From Aralia elata (Eukaryota > Streptophyta > Magnoliopsida > Apiales > Araliaceae): DNA of 64,000 bases. The notes below the pieces were generated by a model that ran no database searches, was not told where the DNA came from, and saw nothing but the letters and a program-made list of their open reading frames with translations. The stretch is from the NCBI GenBank assembly GCA_034770075.1, contig CM068378.1, forward strand, positions 44,792,508-44,856,507, in the 5' to 3' direction. Each line of letters begins with the position of its first letter. The first letter of the stretch is position 1. A program made the translations under genes and the position numbers. Of the stretch, positions 32,775-45,330 are shown piece after piece.

Positions 32775-32850
32775 ATGTTATTATTACTGTTGTTGTTATA
32801 CTTGCTGGGCAATCATTATGGGCAATCACCCTTGCATAATAACATTGCAG
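32775..32850 (+). promoter_or_regulatory. S1 LTR stem-loop with acceptor-like site
   Basis: Outer arms ATGTTATTAT / ATAATAACAT (32775-32784 with 32836-32845, 10 bp). The sequence differs from E1-E3 but the arms still pair. The conserved CTTGCTGGGCAA and CACCCTTGC lie inside; the inner stem is not intact. Acceptor-like ATTGCAG ends 5 nt downstream. Confidence 0.6.
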
Positions 32851-33289
32851 CTAAAGTTGAAAGAACTGATGAGCCATCCACTAGTAAGGGCAAAGGAAAA
32901 GCAAACAAGTGATGAAGACTTGTTTTATTTGATTAAATGATGTTTATGTAATAGATTTAATTTATGTTTCCGCACTGATGTTTATTTAAGGTTAGATAAC
33001 CTGGGATTTGTTTATGAATGATGTGTAACCCGTTATTGGGAGATTTCTATTTCAATTAAGAGTTTTCATTTTTATTAAATGGGTAATTAGATGTGATGTG
33101 ATGTTTTTGGATTGTGAACACCAAATCTTGAGGAAACAAAGTACCCGGATTTGGGGGTGTCACAAGTCCTTTCACTTTTATGCACTTACCCATGTGTAAT
33201 GAGCTAGTTGTATGATTTGGATGGCTTTTATGACCGAATGCTTGTGGGAGTTATCATTAAGCTCTAGAACTCATTTAAACATCACTCGA

Positions 33290-33535
33290 AGCAATGTATC
33301 CAAGTTTGATTTATTGGTCATGTGGTGAGTTGAGATGGAGCGTAAAACGCACTCACTCATAAACACACGATTAGGGCAGATATAGCGTAAGACGCACTCT
33401 CCTATAGAATGAAGATAAAAGTAAGATAGTAATTTATATCTAATCTTGCGTTGAGTTAAGATGGAGTGTAAAGCGCACTCACCCACAAGAGTGGACTTAG
33501 GATAAGATAGAGCATAAAATGCACTTATCTAGAGT
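33290..33535. repeat. GCGTAAAACGC repeat block near E4 3' end
   Basis: Four copies of a GATGGAGCGTAAAACGCACTC-like unit (GCGT/ACGC arms). The same block appears in E5 at 54340-54535 in the opposite orientation, so it is old within the family. Confidence 0.8.
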
Positions 33536-33901
33536 CCTTTGGTTTCAAATTTTTAGAAATTTTGATTTGTCTACATTTGCGGTGAGTGATGTGTTAAGCA
33601 TGTAATTTTTAGAGTTTATTTTGATCTCTCTCATAAGGTAGCGTGGTTGCATAAGCTTATCCAAGCTAATTGATTTAGTGGTATTAGTTACTCACACACA
33701 CAGAGAAAGGATCTAAAGCAAGATATGACTAACTATTTCAAATTCCCGACTTACGATCTTTTGAAAGTTTTTCTAGAGTTTCATGTTTTAGCATCGTTGA
33801 GGACGTTTTTAAGCTTATTAACTCGTTGCTCAAGAAAGGTATTATTAGAAATATTTAATTTTTATAGTTTATGTTTGTTTTGCTTGAGGACAAGCAAAGA
33901 T

Positions 33902-33917
33902 TTAAGTTTGGAGTATT
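33902..33917 (+). other. E4 purine-rich tract before 3' LTR
   Basis: TTAAGTTTGGAGTATT abuts TGATGAG. E5 has TTTAAGTTTGGGGGTATT at the same place. A likely second-strand primer, slightly degraded. Confidence 0.7.
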
Positions 33918-35824
33918 TGATGAGTGTGTTTTATATACACAAATTAGGTACTTTTGGCCTTGATAATTTGTAAGTCGTTAGCTATTTCGTTTGGCTTTAA
34001 TGTATTTTTATCTTATTATTATATAATGTGATATTACTTTTATGTGTTTTGTATTACTTTTATGTGTTTTTACTTTGTTTTGTAGGAAGTACATTGGGGG
34101 CTACATGAATCGATGTTTGCGGATAATAGATTCGTATTTTTGAGCTTCCCATTGACATAGCAGCTGCTTGCAGCTCAATTTCAACCTTAATTCAATCTGT
34201 ATCTCTCAAAACTCAAAGAATGAAAGTTGTAGATATTTGTCGCAGCTTTCCGAAGCATCTTGAATCATCCAAATCAAAGTTAGTATGAGAGAGTTATGGT
34301 TATTTTACCATCGGATTTGGCTTATATTTTACACAGCAGTCACTTTGAGCTCAATTTCACCCTTGCTCCAGTCTATATCTCTCCTAACTCAACCAATTAA
34401 AGTTGTAGAGCTACTTCTTAGCTTTCCGTAGCCTTGTAAATCGCCTAAATCAGCGTTAGAACGAAGAAGTTATGGCCATTTTCCCAACAGAGCATATTCG
34501 GGCGCGGATTTTCAGTTCATTTTCCGCGTCGGGGCCAAGTCCAAAAGTGTTCGCGTCGGGGCGCCATTTTATAGTGCAATTTTCCGCACAGGGGCTGGCT
34601 CACCTAGAACTATGCAGAATGTGCGATTTTGGTCCAATTTGGTGGGCTAAGCTAGGTTTTCCATTCAGGGATATATACATCTCTTTCGGGGCTCGGAAAT
34701 CAGGAATTCTAGGGAGAGGAAGACTACACAATACATCAAATTAAATGGCCAAAGTGCTAAAATCAAGCTACATCAAGCAAGGCCAAGGAGCTAAAGCATC
34801 AAGGATTACAAAATCAAGGAGGAGAAGCTAGTGTTCATCATCAACCCAACAAGCAACCAGGAATTATCTTCAAAAGTGGTTTTATCTCTAGTTTCCCTTC
34901 AATTTTGTAATCCAACACGATGTATAAATTGATTATGATGTTATTTGAAGCTACCATGAACTAGAATTTTTATTCTAAGATTTTAATGGAACCTAACATT
35001 TAGTTTGAATTGAATATTTTCTCTTGGATAATAGTTATCATTTGTGAATTGGATATCATAATGTGTGCTTCATATATTAATTACCTAGCTAGTAATTACC
35101 TAGGGAATCCTATATGAAATTGAGAAATGAAATATAGTGTTAAGACCTTGTTATGATATCATGCGAAAATTAGATATTCTAGTGGATAATCTATAAGATT
35201 ATGTGGCATGTGTCTTATTCATTCTCATCAAGAATAGATAATTTGATAGTATTTAGGATAGAGATATACCTAAATACCGTATGCACCCAATTGAGAATCT
35301 ATTCTTAATGACTTCCTGTGCGAAAGTTAGTAATTGAAGGAGTAGTTATCGAGATTTTCCCGTGACATGTGTCTTGTTAATTATTCTTGATATTGGTCTC
35401 TTGATAGTGTGTAGGATAGACATATACCTACATGCAGCATTAGGAAAATTTATAATTGACCATCGAGAGAGGCTTTTATGTAATTGTGATTTCTCGGATG
35501 ACAATTCTTGTGATTTAACTAGTTTAAAAGAGAGAGTTATGATATTTAAATGAAGTGTTGGGGGAAATTGTGATCTTAGACTTGTTAATATTAGATTTTC
35601 ATTATCTTAAAAACTTTCCATAATTCTTTGATTATTTGTTATCTTCATTAGTGCGAAATAACAAAAACATTAACCATTAGTTTAAATAAGATTGAGATGA
35701 TAAAATGTTAGTACTTGAAAAAGATTAGTAATAATTCCTCGTGGGATCGATACTCTACTTACACTTTATTACTTGTTGACCGCGTATACTTGCGCGTATT
35801 TGTCATTATATAAATCGGACAACA
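33918..35824 (+). repeat. E4 3' LTR
   Basis: TGATGAGTGTG to CGGACAACA, followed by the duplication GTACT. Same modules as the 5' LTR with scattered differences. Confidence 0.93.
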
Positions 35825-37264
35825 GTACTCTCTCTCCAATTCTTATGGAAGAGTGTGTAACCCCAAATCATGATAAGACACCTCTTATTTATAGATATAG
35901 GGAACCCTTTTAAACTATTTAGGAATATGGTTTTATTCTAATTAAACTCTTTTAATTAATTAAACTCCTAATCCAATTAGAAATTTATGAGAGTACTTAT
36001 ATTAATTAATTTTCAAACCCCTTTAAGAATTAAATAATAATAATAGTAATAATCGTAATAAGACTCCTCTTATTAATTTATATTTAATATTTCCAAAATA
36101 TTAAATAATAAATATTAAGCTATTTAATTTATTCAATCTCCATAGATTAAATTAAATACACCTAACTTATTATTACGATTATGTCATTTACTTCTTAAAT
36201 AAATATTTTTCTTTTACGGTGTGACCCTTTAGGTTCTCCATATTAAACTGGTTGTGAATAAATCAATTAGAACAATTCTAATTTTATTTAAATAAATAAA
36301 TTAAACTATTTAATTTATTTAATTAAATAATATTTATTCTACAATAAGAGTAAGCCCCTTAGCGATCAATGACTTTCCAGATAATATAGATTTCAACATT
36401 AATCACAAAAGAACATTTCAGTGAATAGTTACCGTGCAATTCAATCTTTCTACCATAAAATGTCCCAATCAAATATAAGACATAGAATTACTGTCAAGTT
36501 TTATTTTATTTGATTATATGTATTTCGATTCTTAAATGCACAACTCTAAATAATGTAAATTAGAAACACCTTCTAATTTCATTCTGCTTTGGCCAAAGAC
36601 TTTTGAGTTGTCATTTATCGAATCACATAGGACATTCTCTCCTTTTACTAAAAGTGGTAGATTCTTTGTTGACCATTCACCTATCTCCATGTATAACTTA
36701 TTATACTCAATCATACCCTTTGATATACCCTAAAGGTCTTAAGGGACATGTCAAAGTATAACTCATCATACAAAAGATACTATGATGATCTCAAGTCTAA
36801 GGATCACTTGTACTACTATCACTTAAGGAATTCCTATTGACAGACAAGTAAAACTTCATTAGGTATTCCTTTAGCGAGCCACATTCAGTAAACTTATTCT
36901 CTAATAAGTACCTATATACTTACTTTAATGTCTCCACATAAATGATTATGAGATCAATCATCCTCTTCCTAAGAGCAAGCAAAGTATGTACTAATCTATC
37001 CGGATTCACTAATCCCCTTCTTAGTAATCCAACGATTAGGAACAATTTTAGTTTGTGAGCTATCTAGAATTTAGATCTCATTAGCATGATCATCATCATG
37101 ATTCTAAAAGCATTGCTCAAAACTATGGGTTTATCACATTTAATATAACATCACCATGTAGATAAAGTAAAATTCCTTTAATAAACGAATAAGATTACAA
37201 AGTATATGCTACATCATATCAAATATGATTGGCTTGTATGCATACTACTTTCATTTATTCCATT
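35825..37264 (-). repeat. Copia 5' LTR continued (U3 side), outer boundary uncertain
   Basis: Continues the LTR broken by E4. A minus-strand TATAAATAAGAGG (35881-35893) is a good TATA box for transcription toward the primer site. The remaining ~1.3 kb is AT-rich and noncoding, and no second copy is in the window to fix the outer end. Confidence 0.5.
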
Positions 37265-37800
37265 TGCTACGAATAAAATAATTCCTTTAATATTTTACTT
37301 GTTTAATTAATCGTTCACATTTTATTTAGCCATGTCTCACAAATAAAGTATTCTTACTTTACTTGCTAATATTTAATCATTCTTTAATCAAGCTTCTTAG
37401 TTGCTATTCATACTTTATTAATTCACAAATAAAATAATGTAGTTATTATTTTATTTGTTCAATTTATAATTAGAATTATCTTTAATTCTCACTTTGATTA
37501 TTTATGTCCCACAATTAAATAACCTTTAAAATTATTTAATTGTTTATTCTTCATTACCCATAATTAAAATAATCTCTAATATTATTTTAATCGTTTACAC
37601 TTTATCAATCTACAATTAAAATAATCTTTAATATTAATTTTAGTTGTTTACAATTTATTAATCCACAATTAAAATAATCTTTAATATTTTAATTGTTTAA
37701 TCATAGTTGGAGTAATCTTTAATAAACAATTAAAATAATCTTTTAATATTATTTTAATTATTTATTGTTAATTAATTCACAATTTATTTTAATTATCATT
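37265..37800. repeat. Phased AT-hairpin array
   Basis: Units at about 60-bp spacing, each a palindrome, e.g. ACAAATAAAATAAT / ATTATTTTATTTGT (14-bp stem near 37425), AATTAAATAA / TTATTTAATT (near 37512) and AATTAAAATAAT / ATTATTTTAATT (near 37726). Stem sequence varies between units while pairing is kept. Confidence 0.8.
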
Positions 37801-37926
37801 TTATTTTATATTTAGTTATTATTAATAAATTCTAATTATTATTTTATTATTAAAAAAAATCTGGTCCGACCCGGTTTGACCTAACCCGACCCGGTTTGAC
37901 CCGGATCTGCTCTATTGAAAAATCGG

Positions 37927-37977
37927 CCCAGTGCCCCGGCGCTGGGTTTTGCTCTTATGCCAGCGCCCCGATGCTGG
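37927..37977. repeat. GC stem-loop pair
   Basis: CCCAGTGC-CCCG-GCGCTGGG (37927-37946, 8-bp stem with one G-T) and CCAGCGCCCCGATGCTGG (37960-37977). Confidence 0.8.
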
Positions 37978-38772
37978 TTGGCAGACTCCTCAAATCCAAC
38001 TTTTCAGCATTTTTGATTTCCCCCCCTTTTTTTATTCAATCTTCCATAACTTGTTCATTTTATATTCAAATGAGTTCAAACTAGTTTTATTATCTCATAA
38101 ACTCATACATTTTCAATATTTAACTTCTTAAATCATTTTTCACAAAATTTATTTAGCCAAAAATATTGATTCTCCAATCTAGTGTTTTCATTTTGACATG
38201 TTCTACTAAATGATTCGCCACAAGTTCATTATAACTCCGTTTTCGATGATTCTACTCGGGTAGTGTTCGTATTTCATAGATCTTTTATATAAAATTTTTA
38301 GATCAAACAAATAGCTTACACATTTTATTTCATTTATCACCAATCTCATGTTTTCAAGTAGTTTATTCTAGGTTTTCAAGCTTTCATGTACTCTTTTGTT
38401 CATTTAGACATAATATACATACAAAGGCATGCATGTCACATAATCTTCTTCCAATAATCATCCTTATATCTTCGGATCCTACGTGATCCCACAACAAGTA
38501 GAACTCCCATAACCAAGCATGCATTTTCTATTATAAACAAAATATACTAACTTAACTTGTAAAATCAAAGTTAGGTTATGATCTTACCTCTTTGATGTTT
38601 TCCTTCTCCTAGCAACAAAGCTCAAGTACTTCTCCACCTTCTTCCTTCTTCTTGGACTCCTCTTGAACCACCAAAATGCAAGAGTTCCTTTAGGTTTTTC
38701 ATTATTTCTCTCTAACTTTCTCTAACTTAGTAATTTCAAGCAAGGAAGTAAACTTGGATGAAGAAATAGGTG

Positions 38773-38790
38773 CCTCCTATTTATAGGAGG
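38773..38790 (-). promoter_or_regulatory. TATA box within an inverted repeat
   Basis: CCTCCTATTTATAGGAGG; on the minus strand TATAAATAGG. The 7-bp arms CCTCCTA/TAGGAGG flank the TATA core. Confidence 0.6.
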
Positions 38791-38984
38791 ATTATTATGC
38801 AATAACCAAGTTATTAACCAAGAGTAGAAAAGTATTTGGTGAAAAGTTTCACCAAATCTCCACTTTAAGTATATTTAGCCAATAGCCTAGCTCATCATTT
38901 CTTCACATGGGCCAAACTTGCAAAGTTGGAAAAAAATTTCAGCACTTAGCCAAATGGGAGGGGGTTTGGATTTATACTATACCT

Positions 38985-39241
38985 GCAATGACCAGAAATT
39001 TTTCAACTTCATTATTATAATTAAATAAATAATTTAATTCCTAATGAATTAACTTTGTGCAGTTTAATTTAAACCTTTGTGTGTGATTAATAATCTATGA
39101 TAACCAGGATTTTTAGAAGAAAAAAATATTAAATTTAATAAAATATATTTTCAAACTATATCAAAGAGTTGTGATTTACTGTCATCATATGAGATATGTG
39201 GATTTATTGATATTATGAAATTATTTGAAACATGAAAACTG
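38985..39241 (+). repeat. Diverged Tekay-like LTR start
   Basis: TGCAATGACCAGAAATTTT and the following 100 bases resemble the first 100 of the E3 LTR (TGTAATGCTCGTGAATTTT) with many differences. Truncated. Confidence 0.5.
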
Positions 39242-39311
39242 TAATATCCCAATTTTTTTTAAATATTAAGATGAATATATATATATACATATATTTTATA
39301 TGCATATATAT
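39242..39311 (+). repeat. Short LTR start interrupted by E3
   Basis: TGTAATATCCCAATTTT resembles the E2 LTR start. It runs into E3 after 70 bp. The downstream flank resumes at 51922 and again at 58246 after E5. Confidence 0.4.
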
Positions 39312-41734
39312 TGTAATGCTCGTGAATTTTGAACGTCATTATTAATTAAATATAATTTAATTTTAATGAGTTAACTTTGTGTTCTTATTTAAACCTTTGG
39401 GTGTATTGGTGGATTATGTGACTATGTGATTTATTCATATAAATTGTGTTAAGGGAATCACTAGTAGTATATTTAAATTAGTGAGCAAACCCTAAGGATT
39501 TATATCCATAAAGTTGGCAAGGTATTTACTAAATTAAGTATTCAAGTAAATTGAATATAGTTAGTAAATAGAGTGTGTGAGTTAATTAATGATAGTAATT
39601 GTTGATGAGATATGGTCCAAATTGGATAATAATAATTAATAGTTAATTTAGTAATTTATTTATTAATTGACTAAGTTACTTAATTAATGAACCTAGTCCA
39701 ATCATTTATATTAATCATAAATTTGGGTATTAATTGTGTGGCTTATTAAATGAGCTATCATGGAGTTAAATTAAATGACCCAATATTGTATTAAATTGAT
39801 TTGAATTTTTATTAGCCTAATCATTTAAATTGAAAGCCCAATGGTATTTAATGTGTGGTCCAAAACCTAGCCATTTGATAAATTAAATGTGTAGCATTTG
39901 TTTATTAATTAAAGCTATTTGGGACAACGTTTTTGGGACAACTTCCTTCTTGGCCGTGCACTAGGAGAGATGGGAGAGCAAGTTGATTTCAAATTTTACT
40001 TTAATTAAGTAGCTAGCTTGTCTTAGAAGTTAAAATTGTAGACTTGATATAATAGTTTCCTATCATGTCAAGTAGCTTCCTATTATGTCAACTACTCACC
40101 CTAGTGATACAAGGCTACTCACTAGCTCCATGATGACAATTAAAAGGTAGAGGTTTCTTGCTATTATCCAATTAGTAAGCCTTTTATCCAAGGGACAACA
40201 AAGATATGAGTGATATTAGTAACGCTTACACAAAGGACAAGGTTGTCGAGCTCTCATTGATGGAAAATCTAATTAGCACACTTAAAGATAAGATTAAGGC
40301 TAAATGGAAGGGATAATGTGAACTCTTATATCCAAGGGATAAGAAAGATGTGGGGGATAATAGCATGAATTCTAATTTAGCATTATACTTGCAAGTATTC
40401 TATCCTTTCATTTCATTTCAAGTTCATTTCTTCTTTTCATCTCCTTCTTTCATTTCTCCCAAGCTAGAACATAGAGTAAGAGCTTAGAGAGGAAAAGAGA
40501 GTGAGATTAGCATAGTTCATGCATCCCAAGTTCATCACATACTTTGGTAGATCAAGGAGAGTAGCTACAAGATCAAGGTGAAACCCTAAATCATTTTCTT
40601 CTTTCTTACTTTGTTTTATTTTCATAATTTTTGAGAGATTTTGTTTTAAACTCAAGAATCATTATATCTTCATGCTTCATGTATAGATCTAATCCTCTTG
40701 AGTGTTAGAATGGAGATTCAAAGGAAGAAAAGAAACTTATGTTCTTAAAGGGTAAAAACCCTAGCTTTTCTTCACTTGGATCACCCATAACTTGAGATCT
40801 ACAACTTGGATTTGTGATCAGTCAAAAGGAGGTGCTAGATACATGAGTTAGCTAGTAAACCCAAGTGGTAGAACACAAATCCAATAATTTTTGAAGCCTT
40901 GGGGGACTATTTTCCCAAAACAGTCCAGCTATAAAACTTAAAGCTTTAAAACCCTAAAAGCTTGCTGTCCTCGTTTTTCCAAAGATTGTTTCGGCTAGTT
41001 ATGTATCTTTTAAAAATCTGGGAAAAATCACAGAGGTACCTTAAGAATTATCTACAAGTGGGAAAAAGAACGAACACGTTTCGATGTGTGGTTTTTGTGT
41101 AATGGCTTTTACCGTGAAGGACTCCTAAATATTCAAACCCGGATTACTCACTGTGTATACCTTGAACACATATGAAATTTTTACAGTATATTTATATATG
41201 TTGTGAGAGTGTACCATAAACATTTTAGAATTTGCTGAGCAAAACTCGATTTATGAAAAATGTAACGGGATTTAGAGGTTTTGAGTACTTTAAAAATAGT
41301 AAATCACTCTTTAAAATTCCAGGAAAATTTGTAAATTATTGTTGGGTCATATACTATCCAGATCCAGAAGATAATAATTTTCAGAACTTATTTGCTATTT
41401 TTCATAATAATATTATAGTTATGGTTAAAAGGAAATAAATGGTTAAATAATGTCATAAATGAGGAAAATAGGATGTTAAAGCTTAGGTACTCCTATTATA
41501 GTATAATCTAACCTATGTGAGGTATTTTGCTAATCTATTATGATAAATAATATTTATGACCTTTTATGGGTAGTAAAAGAGTTGTTTAATAAAGGGTAAA
41601 ACAATTAGAATAAATTGTTTATTCGCCTAATAACTTATTAAAATATTACTATGATATTTGTAAAATAAGAATTCGATATTTTAAGTAAACAAAAAAATAT
41701 TAAGATTAAAACTTTATGGAAATATTATTGAATG

Positions 41735-41985
41735 GGTAATAATATTTGTTTTAAGCATTAATAAATGATTAAGATATTATTAAAATGGCTAATAATATTA
41801 GTTTAAAATATTATTAATGATATGAGAATTAAAATATTATTAAGAGATTAATAATATTAAATTAAAGTATTATTGGATGATTAAAATATTATTAAGATGT
41901 TAATAATATTAGTAAACGAATAAAAGTGTTATTAGTGGACTAATAATACTAAGAGGTGAATTAAATATTATCAGGATTAATTATA
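41735..41985. repeat. Phased AT-hairpin array in E3 LTR
   Basis: Five clear units: AAATATTATT/AATAATATTT, ATATTATTA/TAATAATAT, two of AATATTATTAA/TTAATAATATT, and AGTGTTATTAG/CTAATAATACT, whose arms have changed together. Present also in the 3' LTR (about 50515-50765). Confidence 0.85.
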
Positions 41986-42747
41986 TTAAGTGTCTTATAG
42001 GATTTACGATAGTTTATTAACTTATGTGTGCTATGTGATTTGCTTAATTGTTAAATAAATAGCATAAGTAAGCGTATCGATATACAACTACGCAGTACTA
42101 ATTGGTAGATCGACGTTATCAATGTTAGGTTCTTCAAGGCCAATTAGTTAAAGCTAGAATTATTTGTAGCTGAGCAGACAGGCAAGTTCCCTAACTCAAA
42201 CTCGAGTTATGATTTTTGAAGCATGTTAGTGAATAATTATTGTTGATTATTCACATCTATACTGGTTATTGAGATTCGCACCTTATGCAATTGAATGCCT
42301 ATTCTATTGTTATTGAATTGTGAATTAGATTAAATTTCTTTCAAGCATGAACTGTTTATGAGATAAATCTATGCTATTTGTATCAGCTAGATCAAGCATG
42401 TCTAAATTTGTGAAATCAAATGTATTTTAAAAGCTGTTCTTATTAATTTGCTATAGTAAGAACTCTTGGCTGAGAAAAGGATAAATTTGATTAAGGCATG
42501 ATATCAATGCTGGTTTATTAAGTGTTTATGCATAAATCATGGGGTATGAAAGGCTGATCCCCTTGATTACCAAAACTTTTAAGAGGTCCAGTTTAAATGC
42601 TGAGAACCTTGGCAAATGTCTATGGTTATTTTCAACCACTCAGGAACTGTCATTCAATTATTCGAATATTCAATTGTCGACTATTAATTCATGTTTCTTC
42701 ACAATTTTATACTGATGTTGAACATTGAAAGCGAAGCTTCCTTCTAT

Positions 42748-42827
42748 TCATGATATATCTCCATTATGTATAAACTTGCTAAGCAAATTAGTTGCTTACC
42801 CTTGCTATATCATGATCTTTATTTCAG
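42748..42827 (+). promoter_or_regulatory. E3 5' LTR two-tier stem-loop with acceptor-like site
   Basis: Outer TCATGATATA / TATATCATGA (10 bp), inner TAAGCAA-ATTAG-TTGCTTA (7 bp), then TTTATTTCAG ending at 42827, 12 nt on. The second inner pair is A-T where E1 and E2 have G-C. Copy in the 3' LTR at 51545-51624. Confidence 0.7.
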
Positions 42828-43127
42828 CTAAGGCAGAAACGTCTAAAGGGGACAAAGGAAAAGGGAAGGTGCAAGAGTAGTTGCCTGATATGGCTTATGT
42901 ACTAGTTTATCTTAAATGTTATTTGGTTATGTGAACTCTTATTGTATTAAGGGTATGTTTTAAGTTAAGGTTAAAGAACCTTGGGACCATGATTGTAAGA
43001 CTTTATTACTATTTCGATAAACAATGCATGTTTATTATTCCGCATTAGTTAGAAAGTATGTTTGTTGTTGAGTATCGTGAACACCGAATTCGAGGTTAGG
43101 AAACTCGGATTTGGGGGTGTCACAGGT

Positions 43128-43139
43128 TGGTATCAGAGC
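43128..43139 (+). other. E3 primer-binding site, tRNA-Met
   Basis: TGGTATCAGAGC three bases inside the 5' LTR. Confidence 0.95.
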
Positions 43140-44522
43140 TATAGGTTATAACCCTGAGGAGAAAGAGTCCTTAGGCTATAACCTGAGAGAATGTAGAGGA
43201 ATAGAAGGGGATAGAACTCATATAGAGTTATTTTTGGGTAGAAATTTATTATGATCTTAGAATTGAGGATTTGGATCATACGTTGGTGTTATTAAGCTTG
43301 TGGATAATTTGACGAATGTGTATTGATGAGATAATATGGTAAAGTGAAGACCATTAAGTATGGACGATCCATTGTAAACTTAAGTTATAGATATTCGAGG
43401 TAATTAGATTAATCATTTGATGTTATTGATCAATTCTGTGGCTATTGATCAATTTTTGTGGCTATTCATTAGATAAGATATTGGAGTGATGTTGTATGGA
43501 GTTTCTTTGTGATGATGAAAAGAGGGTACCTTAGAATCTATTGGGTTAAGGTTTGCAAGAAGGAAATGATTGATTCTATAAATAATGAATATATCGATAT
43601 TTAGAGGTGTTAGTTAAGTTATTAAGCTTTATTGTGGAATGCCAGGTGAGACAAAGGTAATGGACTCATATAGAGTTGTTAAGCAAAAGTTGAGAGTATT
43701 GAGATGAATGATGTTATATGCAAAAAAAATTAAAAAATTTAAGAGAAGACTGATGGCAATTTAGATTGTTTTGATGATTAGAAAGGAGAGACAACAGAGA
43801 GATTATAAGAAATGAACCAAGGGTAGATTTAGTGTCTGATCTGGAAAAAGTATCTAGAGATGGAACTGAATGATGAGATAATGGAAATCCCTAAGGAGGA
43901 TCAATTGGAGCCCGATGTAGGGAATGGATGGAGGAAATGAAAGAAAGAAAGGTTAAGTCTGAGAGTTATAAGACCTTTGTGACTCGTAATGAATGAAGAA
44001 TAGTGGTCAATGTATATGTACTAGTATATCTATGCATGTAAGAAATATGAATCTCAGTTTTTGTACAGTTAGCAGTATATCTGTTGTAAGTCCCAACTTT
44101 GTGTAAGTTGTGGAGTAGTTATTTGAATCCCATCTTGTTGTTAGTAACAGAGGGATAAGTGGATATCAGGAATGCTATATGATGTAAGTAGTACGAGGTA
44201 CTAAGATGAGCTTATTAGTATTTACTAAAGGTGCCTTGAGTTGATATGATGATGATACATCCCCACTTTTCAGATCTAGGGGAATGCAGTTCTTATTAAT
44301 CCCATCTTTTGTGTCTTAATGGGATAGTTAACATTTATAGGAATATGCCAGAATTATAAGTGTTTAACACACTAAGGGGTGTATGAATATAAATGTGGTA
44401 TTATTATTACATGATTGATTGTGATCGATTTGTGCCTTGACTCTTAAATGATAACATCAGTAGAATTTTGCACGATGTGTAAAACAAGAAGGATTTATGT
44501 AAGGTTTTGTTTAGAACAAACA
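43140..44522 (+). other. E3 leader, no gene seen
   Basis: 1.38 kb, similar in length to the E1 leader, but no counterpart of the E1 extra ORF could be read in any frame. Confidence 0.6.
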
Positions 44523-45330
44523 ATGCCGTCAAGGAGACAACCCCGATACACGAGGGTGGAAGAGTCAGTGAATAACGAGGAGGGTCAGACTGACCCCAAG
44601 AGGACCTTTGCGAACTTGTTAGAGGAAACGATGTAAGGCAGACCAGCCATTGCGGTTGTTCGGCCATGAAGCCACATGGCGAACTTTAAGGGTTTCAAAT
44701 TACTAGGACCACCGGAGTTTCGTGGGAATACGGATTCGAGTGAAGCCCAGACATGAGTAGAAGAAATGGAGAAAGTTTTCAAGGTCGCAAGAGTGACCGA
44801 GGAACAGAAGACTTCGTTTGCCACTTCCATGAGGAAGGGTGAGTCAAATTACTGGTGGAAAGCGAATAGAAGCCGAGCTGGGGAAGGCACAACTGCGTGG
44901 ACTCGTTTTAAGGAGCTGTTTTTTAAAAAATTACTTTCTAGAAAGCACGCAGGCAAGTATGGAGATAAAGTTCTTGGTTCTGAAGCAAGATGATATATCG
45001 GTAGCAGAGTACGCAACGAAGTTTAACAAACTAGCTAGGTTTGCTCCACACCAAGTGGACACCGGAGCTAGGCGAGCGAAGAGATTTGAACAAAGGTTGA
45101 AGCCCTGGGTGTATAGTAAGGTTGTGGTTTTGCAGATTAACACATTTCCTACGTTACTTAAGGAAGCAATCGTTGCCAAGGAGGAAATGAAGCGTTGACA
45201 AAGCACAACCAAGATCAGAAAAGCCATGATGGTCACAAGGAAGGTAGCCGTGGGGGAAGTAACCCGAATAAAGGGAAAAATATCGATAACCAATCTTACG
45301 GAGGCAACAATTCTGGAGGAGAGGTTAAGA
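44523..45330 (+). pseudogene. gag: E3 gag, decayed
   Basis: Starts MPSRRQPRYTRVEESVNNEE, close to E1 gag. In-frame stops at 44634 (TAA), 44667 (TGA) and 44754 (TGA, the Trp codon that is also a stop in E1). A frameshift near 44925 follows an A/T run. The core reads SNYWWKANRSRAGEG and FAPHQVDTGARRAKRFEQ. It ends in GGEVKKG, where the internal deletion begins. Confidence 0.9.

Larger units (their letters stand above)
30429..33164 (+). mobile_element. S1: solo LTR of a Tekay-like family inside E4
   Basis: 2736 bp, TGTGACAAACG to GGGGGTGTCACA, flanked by AGTCC at 30424-30428 and 33165-33169. There is no interior, so it is a product of LTR-LTR recombination. It carries the family's hallmarks: donor-like CAAAG/GTAATT at 31061, a GC island (31660-31812), a stem-loop (32775-32845) and TTGCAG ending at 32850. 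Confidence 0.9.
25754..35824 (+). mobile_element. E4: Athila-like element without pol, containing solo LTR S1
   Basis: Bounded by GTACT at 25749-25753 and 35825-35829. LTRs of about 1.9 kb begin TGATGAG. The tRNA-Asp primer site is followed by a broken gag/protease-like ORF, a long noncoding region, a short repeat block and a purine-rich tract. There is no RT or integrase. Its LTRs differ visibly more than those of E5, and it hosts a later insertion (S1), so it is older. E5 is a smaller relative in the opposite orientation. Confidence 0.9.
37801..38984 (-). repeat. Tekay-like LTR piece, minus strand
   Basis: In minus-strand order: TATA box in an inverted repeat (38773-38790), leader, donor-like AAAGAG/GTAAGAT at 38587, and a GC island (37927-37977) preceded by CCGACCCGG-type repeats, the same order as in E1 and S1. 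The stem-loop and LTR 3' end are not present, so this is a fragment. Left boundary uncertain. Confidence 0.55.
39312..43124 (+). repeat. E3 5' LTR, 3813 bp
   Basis: TGTAATGCTCG to GGGGTGTCACA. Includes donor-like GATCAAG/GTGAAA (40578), an AT-hairpin array (41735-41985), a stem-loop (42748-42815) and TTTCAG ending at 42827. Short ORFs inside have no family match. Confidence 0.95.

Noticed and set aside
41232..41438. 68-codon ORF identical at 50027-50233
   Set aside because: The two copies are the E3 LTRs, so identity reflects LTR duplication, not selection.
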